Shown: positions 32,371 through 44,370, counted from the first letter of the stretch. The stretch is 64,000 bases of DNA from Aquarana catesbeiana (GCF_042186555.1 NC_133326.1:687077944-687141943); one strand, 5' to 3'. Made by a program: numbers and translations. The notes: generated by a model from the sequence alone, not told the origin.

Positions 32371-35300
32371 TTAATCTGCAACATTGGCATCAGGGGCTTC
32401 ATAGCTGCTGGTAATCGAGGACTGATTAATTTTGATAAAAGTCAGACGGTCCACGGGGTCTGTGGACAGACGCGTTCTATGATCAGTAACAAAACCTCCA
32501 GCAGCACTGAATGCCGATTCGCAAAACACGCTGGATGCAGGCAGCCCAGCAGCTCAATAGCATACTGGGCAAGTTCTGGCCAGTGGTCTATTCTCATGAC
32601 CCAGTAAGCCAGTGGATCGTCGACTGGAAAGCTCTCCATCCCTGTTTTCGCCCCTAGATAATCGTCCACCATGTGATGCAGACGCTACCGATGGGATGTG
32701 GAAGCTCACAGCCCTGGGCGGCGAGGACTAAAAAAATTGAGAAATGCATCACTTATGCAGCCGCCTTTTCCACCGCTCCTCTCTTGACCTACAGAAGCCA
32801 CAAAACGATGTTTTCCACGACACTGTAACTTACCAGAGTCGGGAAGAGCGTTCAATAAACTTCCCTTTAAGGTGTCCTCAAGAGATTTCATCTTCTGCAC
32901 ACTCTGTGTGGACGGGATGAGTTCTGAGACTTTCCCCTTATAACGATGGTCAAGGAGGGTTGCCAACCAACAGTGATCCTTCTCCTTTACAACGCGTATT
33001 CTTCAGTCCTTTCGCAGGCTTTGAAGCATGAGGGAGCCCATGCACTGCAAATTTGCGAAGGCATGAGAAGCAGACTCCCAGGGGTCACTGAGGATTAGAG
33101 TATCTGGAACTGCCTCCTCCTCCCAGCCCCGTACTAATCCAAAGGGTTCTGCGGATAGAAAACCATCTCTTACTGTTTGACGTATGTCTTCCTCTGCTCC
33201 AATGCCTCAGAAACTGCCAGAATCCTCCTCCTCTCTCTTCTCTTGTGTGTTCTGTGGCATAGGAATAATGGTGTCTGCATAAAGTGGGCCTTGAGAGGAA
33301 AGGAAGTCCCCCTCTTCCACCCGCTGTACTGCCTCGAGTGCCCTGTCCATAATGTCATGCAGAGTCTGCTCCAGCAGGAACACAACAAGGATTGTGTCAC
33401 TGATGCATGCATTGTCACGGTCCACCATCCTTGTGGCCTCCTCAAATGGTGACAGTACAGTTCATGCATCCTTTATGAGCAGCCATCGCGTGGGGAATAA
33501 AAGTCGAGCTGGCCTGAGCCTGTTGTTGTGCCATACTCACACAGGTACTCGTTGACGGCCCTCTGCTGCATGTGCAGCTGCTGCAGCATTGCCAAAGTCG
33601 AGTTCCAACTGGTGGGCATGTCACAAATCAGGCAGTTTATGGGCAGGTGAAATTCCCGCTGAATTTCAACCAACAGAGCACTGGCTGTGTATGACTGCCT
33701 AAAATGGCTACACACTCTTCTGGCCTGTTTTAGTAGATCTTCCAACCCTGGGTACCTATTTAGGAAATGCTGCACCACCAAACTGAGGACATGTGCCAAG
33801 CAAGGCACATGTGTCAATTTTCCCTGTCTAAGGGCGGACAGGAGGTTTGTGCCATTATCACACACCACCATTCCTTGCTCCTGCTGGCATAGCGTGAACC
33901 ACCTCTGGGCCTGTCCCTGCAGAGCTGCAAGAATCTTTGCTCCATTGTGGTTCCTGTCCCCTAGACACATCAGCTTAATCCCTGCATGACATCTTTTAGC
34001 CTGACTCATTGAATAGCCCTTTGAACGCTTGGGGGTACTTGAGGTTCATAGAACAATTCAGCAGAGGAGGACATGGAGGAGGAGGAGGAGGAGGAGGAGG
34101 AGGGGGGTAAAGCTGAAGAATCTGCCATCATCACCAGCTGTATGAAGATGTGGAGGCACAACAAGCTGCAGCACTGAGCGCTGTGCTGCATCCTTCTGAG
34201 TTGCAAGCAGAGTTACCCAGTGTGCTGTGAACACAATATATCGTCCCTGCCCATGCTTGCTGGATCACGTGTCAGCAGTAACGTGGACTTTGCAGCTGAT
34301 TGCATTGCCCATCGATGCCACAACATTGCCTTCCACGAGATGATGGAGAGATGGAATGGTCTTACGTAAAGAAATAGCGACTGGGAACCTGCCATTGTGG
34401 TACAGCACATTCTGCAAATTAACAGAAGGGGTCAGAATCCACCAGGCGGAAAGGCAGAAGTTGTAGAGCCAACAGCTTTGACAAGCTTGCATTTAGGTGC
34501 TGGGCATGTGGGTGGCAGGGACTGTATTTTTTTTCCCACTGCAGCAGATGGGGCAGAGAAATTTGCTGACTATAGTCTACAGCTGGTGGTGTGCTGCTGG
34601 CAGATGTGCTGCAAGGACCTGGGACAACCTGTGCTATACCATCATCCCTGTCAGTGGAGGCTGCTGAGAGGTCATGAGGTATAACAGGGACGGACTGAGG
34701 TGAGTAAGGAGGATGGACAGATTTGTGCCCCTTTTGTGTGGCTTTTAGGTGCTCTTGCCAAGGAGCAGAGTGGTGGGAGGTTAAATGCCTTGGCAAGCAT
34801 GTGGTACCCAAATGGTTGGTGTTTTTGCCACGCTTCATGCGATTGAGACAAAGTTTGCAAATAGCAACAGCGTGATAGGCTGAACATATGCTAAAAAAGT
34901 CCCAGACAGCTGAGCTGTGGGAAGTGGGCTGGGAGATACCGGCTCTACAATGTGATGGAATAGGGTGGCTGCTCCCTACTCTTTCATGATGGCTGCCTCG
35001 TTGGGGTTGTGCCTCACCCTCACTTTCCTCTTCCGCTCTATCTGGCACCCAAGTCGAGTCAGTGACCTCATCATCATCTCCTCTATCCTCATTACCACTG
35101 GAGACAACTTGGCAATATTCTGCGGCTGGGGGAACCTGACTGCCAATTTGTGTACCAGTGTTCTCCCCTCTCTGTAGTCTCATGTTCCTGCCTTCCTTAA
35201 CCTCAGACTCAGAACCAACATCTGAATTGAGTAATGGCTGTGCATCATCAAGGAGCAAGTGGCTGATGCTGTGTTCAAATAACTCCACTGACTCCTCCAT

Positions 35301-35607
35301 GCCTGATGCTGGCAGGAATAGTTGTGGACAAGGAGGCAGGTTTTGCCACTCTGGCAGCTGCAGGGGACTGCGCACTAGTCTCTGCTTGGGTAACGATGGA
35401 TGAGGAGGAAGAGGACGGTTTAATAAGCTAGTCCACCACCTCCTCTGCATGCTATGGCTGGATAGCACAGACAACATCACTAAACAGAGGGAATGATGCC
35501 CTGCCTGAGGACTGGTAACGTCCACCTTTGCCTGTGGACACATACACTGCTGGCCCCCTTACTGTGCTATGGGAACGTCTGCCTCTCCTTGCTGTCCTCC
35601 CAGACAT
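32371..35607 (-). pseudogene. hAT transposase with BED-type finger, copy 2
   Basis: The ATG at 35605-35607 begins MSGRTARRGRR. A 374-residue open stretch (34419-35543) covers the acidic region and BED finger, with IWHPSR-equivalent Cys/His residues in VAICKLCLNRMKRG...CLPRHLTSHH. It reads through a CGA (Arg) where copies 1 and 3 have TGA. The catalytic domain continues in pieces: HVTADT-like block, VVCDNGTNLL and CDMPTSWNST (33473-34009), LLDHRYKG (32706-32966), and YWVMRIDHWPELAQYAIELL (32442-32672). Frameshifts and stops separate them. Confidence 0.9.
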
Positions 35608-35749
35608 GATGGGGGGAGTGGGGGGTGCTTATTAACAAAATGTAATAAAGATGTGTAAATGTGTATGTGGATGCACTTTAATCAATGGAAAGTGGTGTTT
35701 GATGCACTTTAACTTGAGTATTCATGACACAGACGCACTCCATGGATAC

Positions 35750-35847
35750 ACTATAAACTAGCAGTAACGCACAGAACTATATGGCGTTAAACTTGCAGTA
35801 ACACACAGAACTATATGGCATTAAACATGGAGTAATGCAATGAAATA
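35750..35847. repeat. 34-bp minisatellite, left part
   Basis: Units with CAGTAACGCACAGAACTATA and GGCGTTAAACTTG continue on the other side of Tc1 copy D at 37335, showing that the Tc1 split the array. Confidence 0.85.
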
Positions 35848-37334
35848 CAGTGGGGGCGGAAAGTATTCAGACCCCCTTAAATTTTTCACTCTTTGTTATA
35901 TTGCAGTCATTTGCTAAAACCATTTAAGTTAATTTTTTTCCTAATTTATGTACACACAGCACCCCATATTGACAGAAAAACACAGAATTGTTGACATTTT
36001 TGCAGTTTTATTAAAAAAGAAAAACTGAAATATCACATGGTCCTAAGTATTCAGACCCTTTGCTCAGTATTTAGTAGAAGCACCCTTTTGATTTAATACA
36101 GCCATGAGTCTTTTTGGGAAAGATGCAACAAGTTTTTCACATCTGGATTTGGGGATCCTCTGCCATTCCTCCTTGCAGATCCTCTCCAGTTCTGTCAGGT
36201 TGGATGGTAAACGTTGGTGGACAGCCATTTTTAGGTCTCTCCAGAGATGCTCAATTGGGTTTAAGTCAGGGCTCTGGCTGGGCCATTCAAGAACAGTCAC
36301 GGATTTGTTGTGAAGCAACTCCTTCGTTATTTTAGCTGTGTGCTTAGGGTCATTGTCTTGTTGGAAGGTAAACCTTCGGCCCAGTCTGAGGTCCTGAGCA
36401 TTCTGGAGAAGGTTTTTGTCCAGGATATGCCTGCACTTGGCCGCATTCATCTTTCCCTCGATTGCAACCAGTCGTCCTGTCCCTGTAGCTGAAAAACACC
36501 CCAACAGCATGATGCTGCCACCACCATGCTTCACTGTTGGGACTGTATTGGACAGGTGATGAGCAGTGCCTGGTTTTCTCCACACATACCGCTTAGAATT
36601 AAGGCCAAAAAGTTCTATCTTGGTCTCATCAGACCAAAGAATCTTATTTCTCACCATCTTGCAGAGAGGGCCACTCTGCCATAAAGCCCCGACTGGTGGA
36701 GGGCTGCAGTGATGGTTGACTTTCTACAACTTTCTCCCATCTCTCGACTGCATCTCTGGAGCTCAGTCACAGTGATCTTTGGGTTCTTCTTTACTTCTCT
36801 CACCAAGGCTCTTCTCCCCCGATAGCTCAGTTTGGCCAGACGGCCAGCTCTAGGAAGGATTCTGGTTGTCCCAAACGTCTTCCATTTAAGGATTATGGAG
36901 GCCACTGTGCTCTTAGGAACCTTAAGTGCTGCAGAACTTTTTTGTAACCTTGGCCAGATCTGTGCCTTGCCACAATTCTGTCTCGGAGCTCTTCGGGCAG
37001 TTCCTTTGACCTCATGATTCTCCTTTGCTCTGACATGCACTGTGAGCTGTAAGGTCTTATATAGACAGGTGTGTGGCTTTCCTAATCAAGTCCAATCGGT
37101 ATAATCAAACACAGCTGGACCCAAATGAAGGTGTAGAACCATCTCGGTATGATCAGAAGAAATGGACAGCATCTGAGTTAAATATATAAGTGTCACAGCA
37201 AAGGGTCTGAATACTTAGGACCATGTGATATTTCAGTTTTTCTTTTTTAATAAATCTGCAAAAAATGTCAACAATTCTGTGTTTTTCTGTTAATATGGGG
37301 TGCTGAGGAAAAAAAATTACTTTCTGTCCCCTTA
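35848..37334 (-). mobile_element. Tc1/mariner transposon, copy D
   Basis: The left end CAGTGGGGGCGGAAAGTATT is intact. The right end is eroded (ACTTTCTGTCCCC then TTACTTACAG). The termini sit inside the 34-bp repeats of hAT copy 2. It holds the best-preserved Tc1 catalytic domain of the window, and a fragment of the same family lies at 63901. Confidence 0.92.
36064..37015 (-). pseudogene. Tc1-like transposase, one to two frameshifts (copy D)
   Basis: The C-terminal 197 residues (36064-36657) are uninterrupted and include all three catalytic acids: Asp in WSDETKIELFG, Asp in QQDNDPKHTAK, Glu in DLNPIEHLWRDLK, with the normal end GASTKY. The N-terminal half (from about 37015) has the VPKSTVASIILKWK helix-turn-helix and an RAGRLAKLS linker. 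It overlaps the second half by seven bases in another frame, so a single small indel near 36655 separates them. A further break near 36960 affects the very N-terminus. Confidence 0.93.
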
Positions 37335-37700
37335 CTTACAGTAACGCAATGAAATATATGGAGTTAAACTTGCAGTAACGTAATGAAATATATGGTGTTA
37401 AACTTGCAGTAACGCACAGAACTATATTGCGTTAAACTTGCAGTAACAAAATTAAATATATGGCTTTAATTTTGCAGTAACACAATTAAATATATGGCGT
37501 CAAACTTTCAGTAACGCACAGAACTATACAGCGTTAAACTTGCTGTAATGCACAGAACTATATGGCGTTAAACTTGTAGTAATGCACAGAACTATTGGTG
37601 TTAAACTTGCAGTAACGTAATGAAATATATGGCGTTAAACTTGCAGTAACGCACAGAACTATATGGCATTAAACTTGCAGTAACGCACAGAAAAAAACTG
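37335..37700. repeat. 34-bp minisatellite, right part
   Basis: About 10 units of the CAGTAACGCA...ACTATATGGCGTTAAACTTG repeat are seen in the leader of hAT copy 2. The repeat replaces the 45-bp array seen at the same relative place in hAT copy 3. Confidence 0.9.
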
Positions 37701-37916
37701 TGTTAAACTACACTCACACTGACTGAGCTATCCCTACATTCACATTAATGTAAAGATGAATGGTCACACTACACTCACAATCACTGAACTATCCCTACAT
37801 TAACACTAATGTAAAGATGAATGGTCGCACTACACTCATACTGAACTATCCCTAGATGCACACTAAACTAATATTCTACTGACAGTAGAATCAGAATAGC
37901 ACACTATAGCACACTA

Positions 37917-38314
37917 ATGCCCTGTACACACGATAGGACCTTGTTGTAGGGAATTCCGACCGTGTGTAGGCTCCATCACACATTTTCCATAGGAATTTCC
38001 GACACACAAAGTTTGAGAGCTTGCTATAAAATTTTCCGACAACAAAATCCGTTGTCGGAAATTCCGATCGTGTGTACACAAATCCGCCGCACAAAGTGCC
38101 ATGCATGCTCAGAATAAATTAAGAAACGAAAGCTATTGGCTACTGCCCCATTTATAGTCCCAACATATGTGTTTTACGTCACAGCGTTCAGAACGATCGG
38201 ACTTTCCGACAACTTTGTGTGACCGTGTGTATGCAAGACAAGTTTGAGCCAACATCCGTTGGAAAAAATCAATGGATTTTGTTGTCGGAATATCCGACCG
38301 TGTGTACAGGGCAT
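37917..38314. mobile_element. TA-flanked MITE, ATGCCC-terminus family
   Basis: The ends ATGCCCTGTACACACG and CGTGTGTACAGGGCAT are inverted, with TA at 37915-37916 and 38315-38316. The interior shares TTGTCGGAAATTCCGA(T/C) blocks with the element at 19631-20054. Confidence 0.85.
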
Positions 38315-38583
38315 TACTGTCTGTAGCACCCTGGAGTTTAGGCAGGTTTACTTCTCACAAATTTACTTGCCAGGAACTAACTATCCTGATTGATTGTTAG
38401 AGATCTATTAATTTCTCCCTAAGTTTGGCCTTGTTGCACTCTTCTCTTTTACCACTAGGTGGCCGGGTACTTGGTGGTACTAGATACGAGAAGGGCAATG
38501 TAAGGTCAGCTTATGGGTATATAGGGTATCTCAGACAATGGGCAGGGGTTTTCTTGAATCCCTTGGCCTGCTGGTAGAGCCTA

Positions 38584-38895
38584 CAGGCAGTCCCCGAGTT
38601 ACGAACGGGTTAGGGACTGCCGGTTTGTTCTTAAGTCGAATATATTCGTAAGTTGGAATCGCATGTGCAGAACGGCAGAGACGTTGTTTTCCGATGTTTT
38701 CCAATGTTTTCCGATGTTCTGTCAAGTAGCTGCACATGCGCAGACGTTGTTTTCCAATGTTTTCTGATGTTTTCCGATGTGCCTGCCATCGAAAAGTGCC
38801 CGCGCATGCGCATAACGACAGAGACGTCACGCCGCCTCCCGTTCGTAAGTAGGAGTCGTTCGCAAGTCGGATGTTCGTAACTCGGGGACTGCCTG
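38584..38895. mobile_element. TA-flanked MITE, CAGGCAGTCCCC family
   Basis: The 312-bp sequence has perfect terminal inversion over CAGGCAGTCCCCGAGTTACG, with TA on both sides. The middle holds short direct repeats of TTTTCC(G/A)ATG. It sits inside the 5' region of hAT copy 2. Confidence 0.9.
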
Positions 38896-40010
38896 TATAT
38901 GTTCATGTGAAGTCAGGTGATCTATGTTCTGTGCCACCTGGATGGCTGTCTGGGTGGACGTGTGTTGTAATGCCCAGGCTGCTAGGCCAGATATTGGGCC
39001 TATCCCGGGCACATCTGGCTGCTAGGCTGTCTGAGGGCCTATCCAGAAGCAAGAGAGCAGCGCAGGGTTGGGACTACGGCTTGCAGTGCAACTAGAAGTG
39101 ACGGTTCTGCCGGCCGGAGAACCTGTCGCGGTCGGAGGTAGAGGGGAAGTGGTCGCCAGTAAGGGACTATTCGCCTAATTACCAGGGACCACTGTGAGTA
39201 ACTGAAGCAAGTACCGAAGCAGTATTCTCACCAACCGGGGACAGTGAAGAATCGGGAAACTTCAGTGAGTAATAAGCCAGGGACCCAGCCAGCGGAAGTG
39301 ACGCTTGCAGAGCCAAGCCAGGGACCGAGCAGGCCAGCGGGGGTGAAGCTTAAGAGGTATCTAGAGTGCCAAGCTAGGGACCCAGCAGAGAATCAGGGGG
39401 TGATGCTTAAGGAAGATACCACCGTGAAGATTGAAGGAACTCAAGGGATTCAGTGGCAGTGAATTAGTGGGTTTAGTGAGAGACTAGGAGCTCAGTGTGC
39501 TGACGAACTACAAGGAGCAATTGTAGTGAAAGTGAAGGAATTGTTAAGCTTTGTGTTAGGAACTGTTAAAAACTGTTGCCATAGGAGACAGCATTCCTGC
39601 ACAGGCAGATGTGGCGTCTTGCTGGATGCCTTTCCCTGCATGACTGTCCTCATATGGAAGTCTTGGAGTCTGCCAATTAATCTTGCAACTACCTAAGGGT
39701 GTCCTGGCCCTAACCATCTCTCCCCCAAAAAGTTTAGAGAAAAACTTTCTTTTGCATTCAAGAAGTGTCTGGCGCCCAATAACTTTAACTACTCTACACC
39801 CACCATGCCCCACAACCCACTTCATGCTGAAGCATATCAGCTATACCTGGCCTTGGAGGTTCTTATTAGATCAAAGGAGGCCTGGGACCTTGCTACATGT
39901 CTAATAGCACTGAACAGAGCCCTGTTCTATCTCTCTCCATGCAACTATCACACTACAAATGACTGCTATAGAAAGAATACTTTTATTGTGTGGGGCGGGA
40001 TTAAGAGCAA
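38896..40010. other. Unassigned part of the hAT copy 2 5' region
   Basis: From 39180 to 39480 there are recurring CCAGGGACC and GAAGTGA words, giving a weak internal repeat. No protein family is recognised. Near 39980 the minus strand has CACACAATAAAAG in the position where the other hAT copies have a TATA box. Confidence 0.4.
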
Positions 40011-40241
40011 TGAACCATGATGGCTCTGACAGTGCTCTGTGCCCTGATTGGGCAAAGCTTTCATTGCTTCAGCCAATCAGGGATTTCAATGCACTGTGCA
40101 GCGGCACAGTGCACCGTGGTAGTTCCGCGGGCTGAACAAATGGTTGAACGACCCTATAATTCGGTTGTTTGGAGAACTTACGGACAGCCGATGTTCGGCC
40201 CGAGCAACTCATGCTCAGGCCGTACCATTCACCCATCCTTA

Positions 40242-40624
40242 ATCTCTAGCATAGCATTCACGTGGTCACACATTTGCTGGCCTTCTTCTAGTCTCATGTT
40301 GTACAACTTTCTTAGTAAAAACAGCTTACTGTTGTGGCTTGAAAGCTCATGCAGTTTTTGTAATGAAGTCCACATACCTTTGGTCGTTTTCTCTGTTCTT
40401 ATGTGGATAAGCTGGTCATCTTCCACTAATAAGCATATAATCGCTTTTGTTTCTCTATCCTTCTTATCCCTTTCCTCCATCTCTCCGTTTGTGGGTCTGT
40501 CTGTATTCAGCACTTGCCACAAGTCATTCTTGCTAAGAAACATTTGTAGTTTAAACTTCCATAGCTGGTATATGGCATTGTTCTGCTTCGCAATAGCAAA
40601 CTTCACATCTGAACCACTTGCCAT
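40242..40624 (-). pseudogene. Ty1/copia Gag N-terminal domain (truncated)
   Basis: The frame starts at ATG 40622-40624 (MASGSDVKFAIAKQN) and shows the copia Gag/UBN2-type pattern: WKFKLQMFLSKNDLW, a KAI(I)CLLVEDDQL segment, TTKGMWTSLQKLHE, and LFLLRKLYNMRLEEGQ. It runs uninterrupted for 126 codons and is then cut by the terminus of hAT copy 2 after MLEI. The start lies about 130 bp inside the candidate LTR. Confidence 0.9.
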
Positions 40625-40757
40625 GTTTCAGTAGCTTGTATACAGTATTCACTGACTTGCTGTACTCACTGAGTATTATTTCTAGTGCCACTGGGTGCTG
40701 CTGGGTGCATGGGATATCCTCTCCAATGCCTTGGTACCTGAGATCCATAACCTATTA

Positions 40758-41008
40758 TGCAGAGTATTGATATAAGCGCTGGAAGCTTCTTGGATGCATT
40801 AATACATCTTTACTTTCATGGAGAAATATAAACATGAACAGGAAAAAGGAGGATACAAGTACACTGAGCATAGACAGATCGTAGATCCTGTGACTACATT
40901 ACCATAGAATAACACACTTTGACACGGCAGTACCTGCTGGATAGAAAGGTATAATGCATATATATAATTCACGTTATAGAAAGCTCCTTGTTGTTGCTTC
41001 TTTCAACA
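40758..41008 (-). repeat. Candidate 5' LTR of the copia element
   Basis: On the minus strand the segment begins TGTTGAAAGAAGC and ends CTCTGCA, and it is followed by a GGTTATGGATCTCAGG-like stretch that could be the primer-binding site. Gag follows 130 bp downstream. A second LTR was not found, so the boundaries are inferred. Confidence 0.55.
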
Positions 41009-41316
41009 ATTGGCACCTGATCTGGAACACTAAATTCTAATTTCATAGATTTGAAGTTATGGTAAATGGAGAGGTTGAGTTACTTTTTCCATATGACAAA
41101 TCTGCAATTTGGTGAAATCAGTGTTCCAGGCAAAAAGACAGCTCGGTCTCAAACAATTGACCACCCCTTTTGTTTTTTGGATATTTTTTTTATTGTCTTT
41201 TTGGTACCTTTTCTGCAATTTTTCATTGGGACTTCCATCCTATGTCCTGGTGGTGAGGTACGTCACTTCTGTGATTGCATCCGGCCCTCCTCCTTCCCCC
41301 TGCTACCTGTGTGTCG

Positions 41317-41590
41317 CAGAAGACGACGGGACCATTCAGAAAGCGGCATGTGACTCACGCATGCGCAGTAAGAAACCTGCTGTGAAGCCTGAAGGCTTCA
41401 GTGCTGGTTTTCCTTACTTGCAATGCCGGCCTCTGCACCCGAAGCTAATGGAAGGATTGGCTTGGGGTGCCGACATGGTGGGTTGCCTGGACAGGTAAGT
41501 GCCCTTATATTACATGTCAGCAGCTACAAGTACTTGTAGCTGCTGACTTTAATTTTTTTTTCCCCAGGCTGGACCTCCGCTTTAATTTAG
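41317..41590. repeat. Interspersed repeat, AAGCGGAGGTCCAGCC-end family, copy 1
   Basis: The block from AGACGACGGGACCATTCAG to CTGGACCTCCGCTTTAATTT recurs at 42208-42465 with about 10% difference and a 12-base deletion. It includes an internal palindrome CAGCTACAAGTACTTGTAGC. The left boundary is uncertain. Confidence 0.75.
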
Positions 41591-41591
41591 A

Positions 41592-42190
41592 AAGACAAAG
41601 AAGGTCTAAGGCAGTGATGGCGAACCTTGGCACCCCAGATGTTTTGGAACTACATTTTCCATGATGCTCTACTACACTGCAGAGTGTATGAGCATCATGG
41701 GAAATGTAGTTCCAAAGCATTTGGGGTGCCAAGGTTCGCCATCACTGGTCTAAGGGAATGCTGTATACAAAAACAGTTAATTTATTATAAATTCAGAAAT
41801 ATATCAGGTGTAGAATAGAAATTGCCATATAATGGGCGCTCTCCTGGTCTCTGTGCCCCCGCTCCATATGTACAAGGTGAATGACATTCAAATCAATGAC
41901 TACTGGTTGTTATCTTTTTGTGTCCTGTCTGGAACAGTTCTGATTCTGCTGTAAAAAGGTGAAAAGAGAAAAAGAACAAAATATAAACCTTGTTACCAAT
42001 ACAAGGATGATTGTTGCTTGATCTGGATGATTTGGGGCAGATTACGCTACCACTATGTCTGTGGGCACCTGTGCACAAATTTGGATAAGAGATCTCAGGA
42101 AAGAAAGACAGAAAACCCGGTCACTGTACCCATATCTGTATGTCCAATTTACCTGTCCCTGTCTACCAGTTTTGGGTGCTCCTGCCCTCC
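41592..42190. repeat. ~600-bp direct duplication, copy 1
   Basis: This segment recurs at 43082-43680 with about 95% identity by eye, spaced 1,490 bp apart. It includes a hAT-type MITE with the same target duplication in both copies, so the duplication came after the MITE insertion. Confidence 0.9.
41612..41747. mobile_element. hAT-type MITE, CAGTGATGGCGAACC family, copy 1
   Basis: The 136 bp form a near-perfect hairpin with ends CAGTGATGGCGAACCTTGG and its inverse. GTCTAAGG is duplicated on both sides (41604-41611, 41748-41755). Confidence 0.93.
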
Positions 42191-42207
42191 CCCCCCCACC
42201 TTCCTAG

Positions 42208-42465
42208 AAGACGACGGGACCATTCAGAAAGCGCCATGTGACTCGCGCATGCGCAGTAGGAAACCTACTGTGAAGCCTGAAGGCTTCATTGCCGGTTTCC
42301 CTTTCTGCACCCGAAGCCGATGGAAGGATTGGCTTGGGGTGCCGACATGGTGGGTTGCCTGGACAGGTAAGTGCCCTTATAATAAAAGTCAGCAGCTACA
42401 AGTATTTGTAGCTGCTTTCTTTAATTTTTTTTTTCCCAGGCTGGACCTCCGCTTTAATTTAGAAC
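42208..42465. repeat. Interspersed repeat, AAGCGGAGGTCCAGCC-end family, copy 2
   Basis: Second copy of the block described at 41317, following a C-run at 42187-42199 in place of the G-rich tail found after the second 600-bp duplicate. Confidence 0.75.
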
Positions 42466-42469
42466 AGAG

Positions 42470-43080
42470 GTCTACAAACCTTTCAGTACAAGGGCCACAT
42501 TGTGAATTTTACAGATAATTAAAAAAAAATCAGTGTAATCAATTAATACAATTTAAATGAAGGAATAAACACACTTAGAAGTCCCCCATTTCACATCAGT
42601 GTCCCCTCCATGTACATCAAAGGTCTTCCTTGCACATCAAAGTGCCTCTTCACATTAGAGTCCATCTTTGCACTTCACAGCACCCCCCATGTACATTGAA
42701 GCCCCTCCTTGCACATCAGAGTCAACCTATGTACATTCAAGCCCCTCCTTGAACACCAGAGCTCCTCCATGCACATCAGAGACCTCCTTGCTTACCACCC
42801 CTCAAACACACACATACACACAGTCCTCGGTCCCCTTCTTTACCACATTAGCAGCATAGCGCAAGGCTGGAGGCAGAGAAAGTCTGGACAGAGGGCAGGA
42901 GGTGGAGCAGGTCCTCTACTGATGGCTAGGGCTGCCTTGGATCAGAACCAGAACCATAGCAATGAATGATGCTGTGTGCCCTGTCTGTTCAGCATTATTG
43001 GTTGTGGAAACACATGATGCTGTTTACCTGTTCAAGTTTCCATGGGGCACACTTACTTTTTCCCATTACTTATATACCAG
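42470..43080. other. Unassigned spacer between the 600-bp duplicates
   Basis: Contains a short irregular array of CACATCA(G/A)AG and CCATGTACAT words (42590-42790) and no recognisable gene. Confidence 0.45.
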
Positions 43081-43081
43081 A

Positions 43082-43680
43082 AGACAAAGAAGGTCTAAGG
43101 CAGTGATGTTGAACCTTGGCACCCCAGATGTTTTGGAACTACATTTTTCATGATGCTCAACTACACTGCAGAGTGCATGAGCATCATGGGAAATGTAGTT
43201 CCAAAACATTTGGGGTGCCAAGGTTCGCCATCACTGGTCTAAGGGAATGCTGTATACAAAAACAGTTAATTTATTAGAAATTCAGAAATATATCAGGTGT
43301 AGAATAGAAATTGCCATATAATGGGCGCTCTCCTGGTCTCTGTGTTCCCGCTCCATATGTACAAGGTGAATGACATTCAGATCAATGACTACTGGTTGTT
43401 ATCTAAGATTTTGTGTCCTGCCTGGAACAGTTCTGATTCTGCTGTAAAAAGGTGAAAAGAAAAAAAGAAAAAATATAAACCTTGTTACCAATACAAGGAT
43501 TATTGTTGCTTGATCTGGATGATTTGGGGCGGATTACGCTACCACTATGTCTGTGGGCACCTGTGCACAAATTTGGATAAGAGATCTCAGGAAAGAAAGA
43601 CAGAAAAGCCAGCCACTTTACCCATATCTGTCTGTCCAAATTACCTGTCCTTGTCTACCAGTTTTAGGTGCTCCTGCCCT
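43082..43680. repeat. ~600-bp direct duplication, copy 2
   Basis: Counterpart of 41592-42190. Both end in a CAGTTTT(G/A)GGTGCTCCTG word, after which the sequences diverge. Confidence 0.9.
43101..43236. mobile_element. hAT-type MITE, CAGTGATGGCGAACC family, copy 2
   Basis: Identical in length and site to the copy at 41612, with the same GTCTAAGG duplication (43093-43100, 43237-43244). It was carried here by the segmental duplication rather than by a new insertion. Confidence 0.93.
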
Positions 43681-43689
43681 GTGAGGGGG

Positions 43690-44159
43690 GGCGGGGAGGC
43701 AACATGGGGGAAAGCCCGGGCAGTAGGGGGAGTCAGCACCACACAGAGTGATTAGGGTGTGCCCAGGCACACCTGACACTCTGCCTGCGCACACCTATGT
43801 CTCTATGGATGGAGAGCAAGAGCTGAAGTTATCTTTCACCCATTTAATTCACATTTATGTGACAGACACCATCTGAAATGCAGTCTTTTACATTCATACA
43901 TTCCCAGCTCCCTTACTAGCTAGCCTGTAATAAAACAGAACGAACCCTGTCTAAGGGGTTTAGTTTGCACACATTTGAAAATATATGTGTAAGGCACAGT
44001 GGCCATGCCAAGGCACCCAAGTGTACTGCAGTTAGGGTTGCCACCTCATCACTTTAAACCCGAACACATATTAATTACACAGGTTCTGTGGCTGATTAAG
44101 ATGGTTATTAAACTCAGTGCGTTATCTGCATTAAATCAGCCTCAGATTTAATTGGCTTT
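43690..44159. other. Unassigned sequence left of hAT copy 3
   Basis: No gene is recognised. The block near 44030-44160 (GTTGCCACCTCATCACTTTA) looks like an old interspersed repeat end. The 5' TIR of hAT copy 3 was not found here. Confidence 0.4.
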
Positions 44160-44198
44160 GGCCAATTTTGGTCAGGGGATTTAGTACACGCCCCACAC

Positions 44199-44205
44199 TA
44201 TATAA
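44199..44205 (+). promoter_or_regulatory. TATA box of hAT copy 3
   Basis: CACACTATATAAGGCAGCC is followed by GCACGGCGGCCCTGTGTAGTG. Both are shared with the composite hAT (27451), with a similar distance to the following (TA)n and start codon context. Confidence 0.6.
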
Positions 44206-44370
44206 GGCAGCCTGCACGGCGGCCCTGTGTAGTGTGTGTTCCGGCGTTAGATAGATAAGGCAGAACAGTCAGTCAGTTAGCTGCACTTACAGTGTATTGT
44301 GTATATATATGCATCCCAGGTGTTGCATATATATATATATATATATATATACATTGTATTCAGTTTAGCT

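Larger units (their letters stand above)
31456..40241 (-). mobile_element. hAT transposon copy 2
   Basis: The right end, CCCATCCTTA at 40241, is a diverged form of the GCTCATCCCTA hAT terminus, bordered by copia gag codons. The left end lacks a visible TIR and stops within 3' subterminal repeats. Order from right to left: terminal region with TTGGCC-type words, leader with a 34-bp minisatellite (split by Tc1 copy D), transposase (35607-32371), 3' subterminal repeats. Several MITEs lie inside. No matching 8-bp duplication was found at the left, so that edge is probably deleted. Confidence 0.8.
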
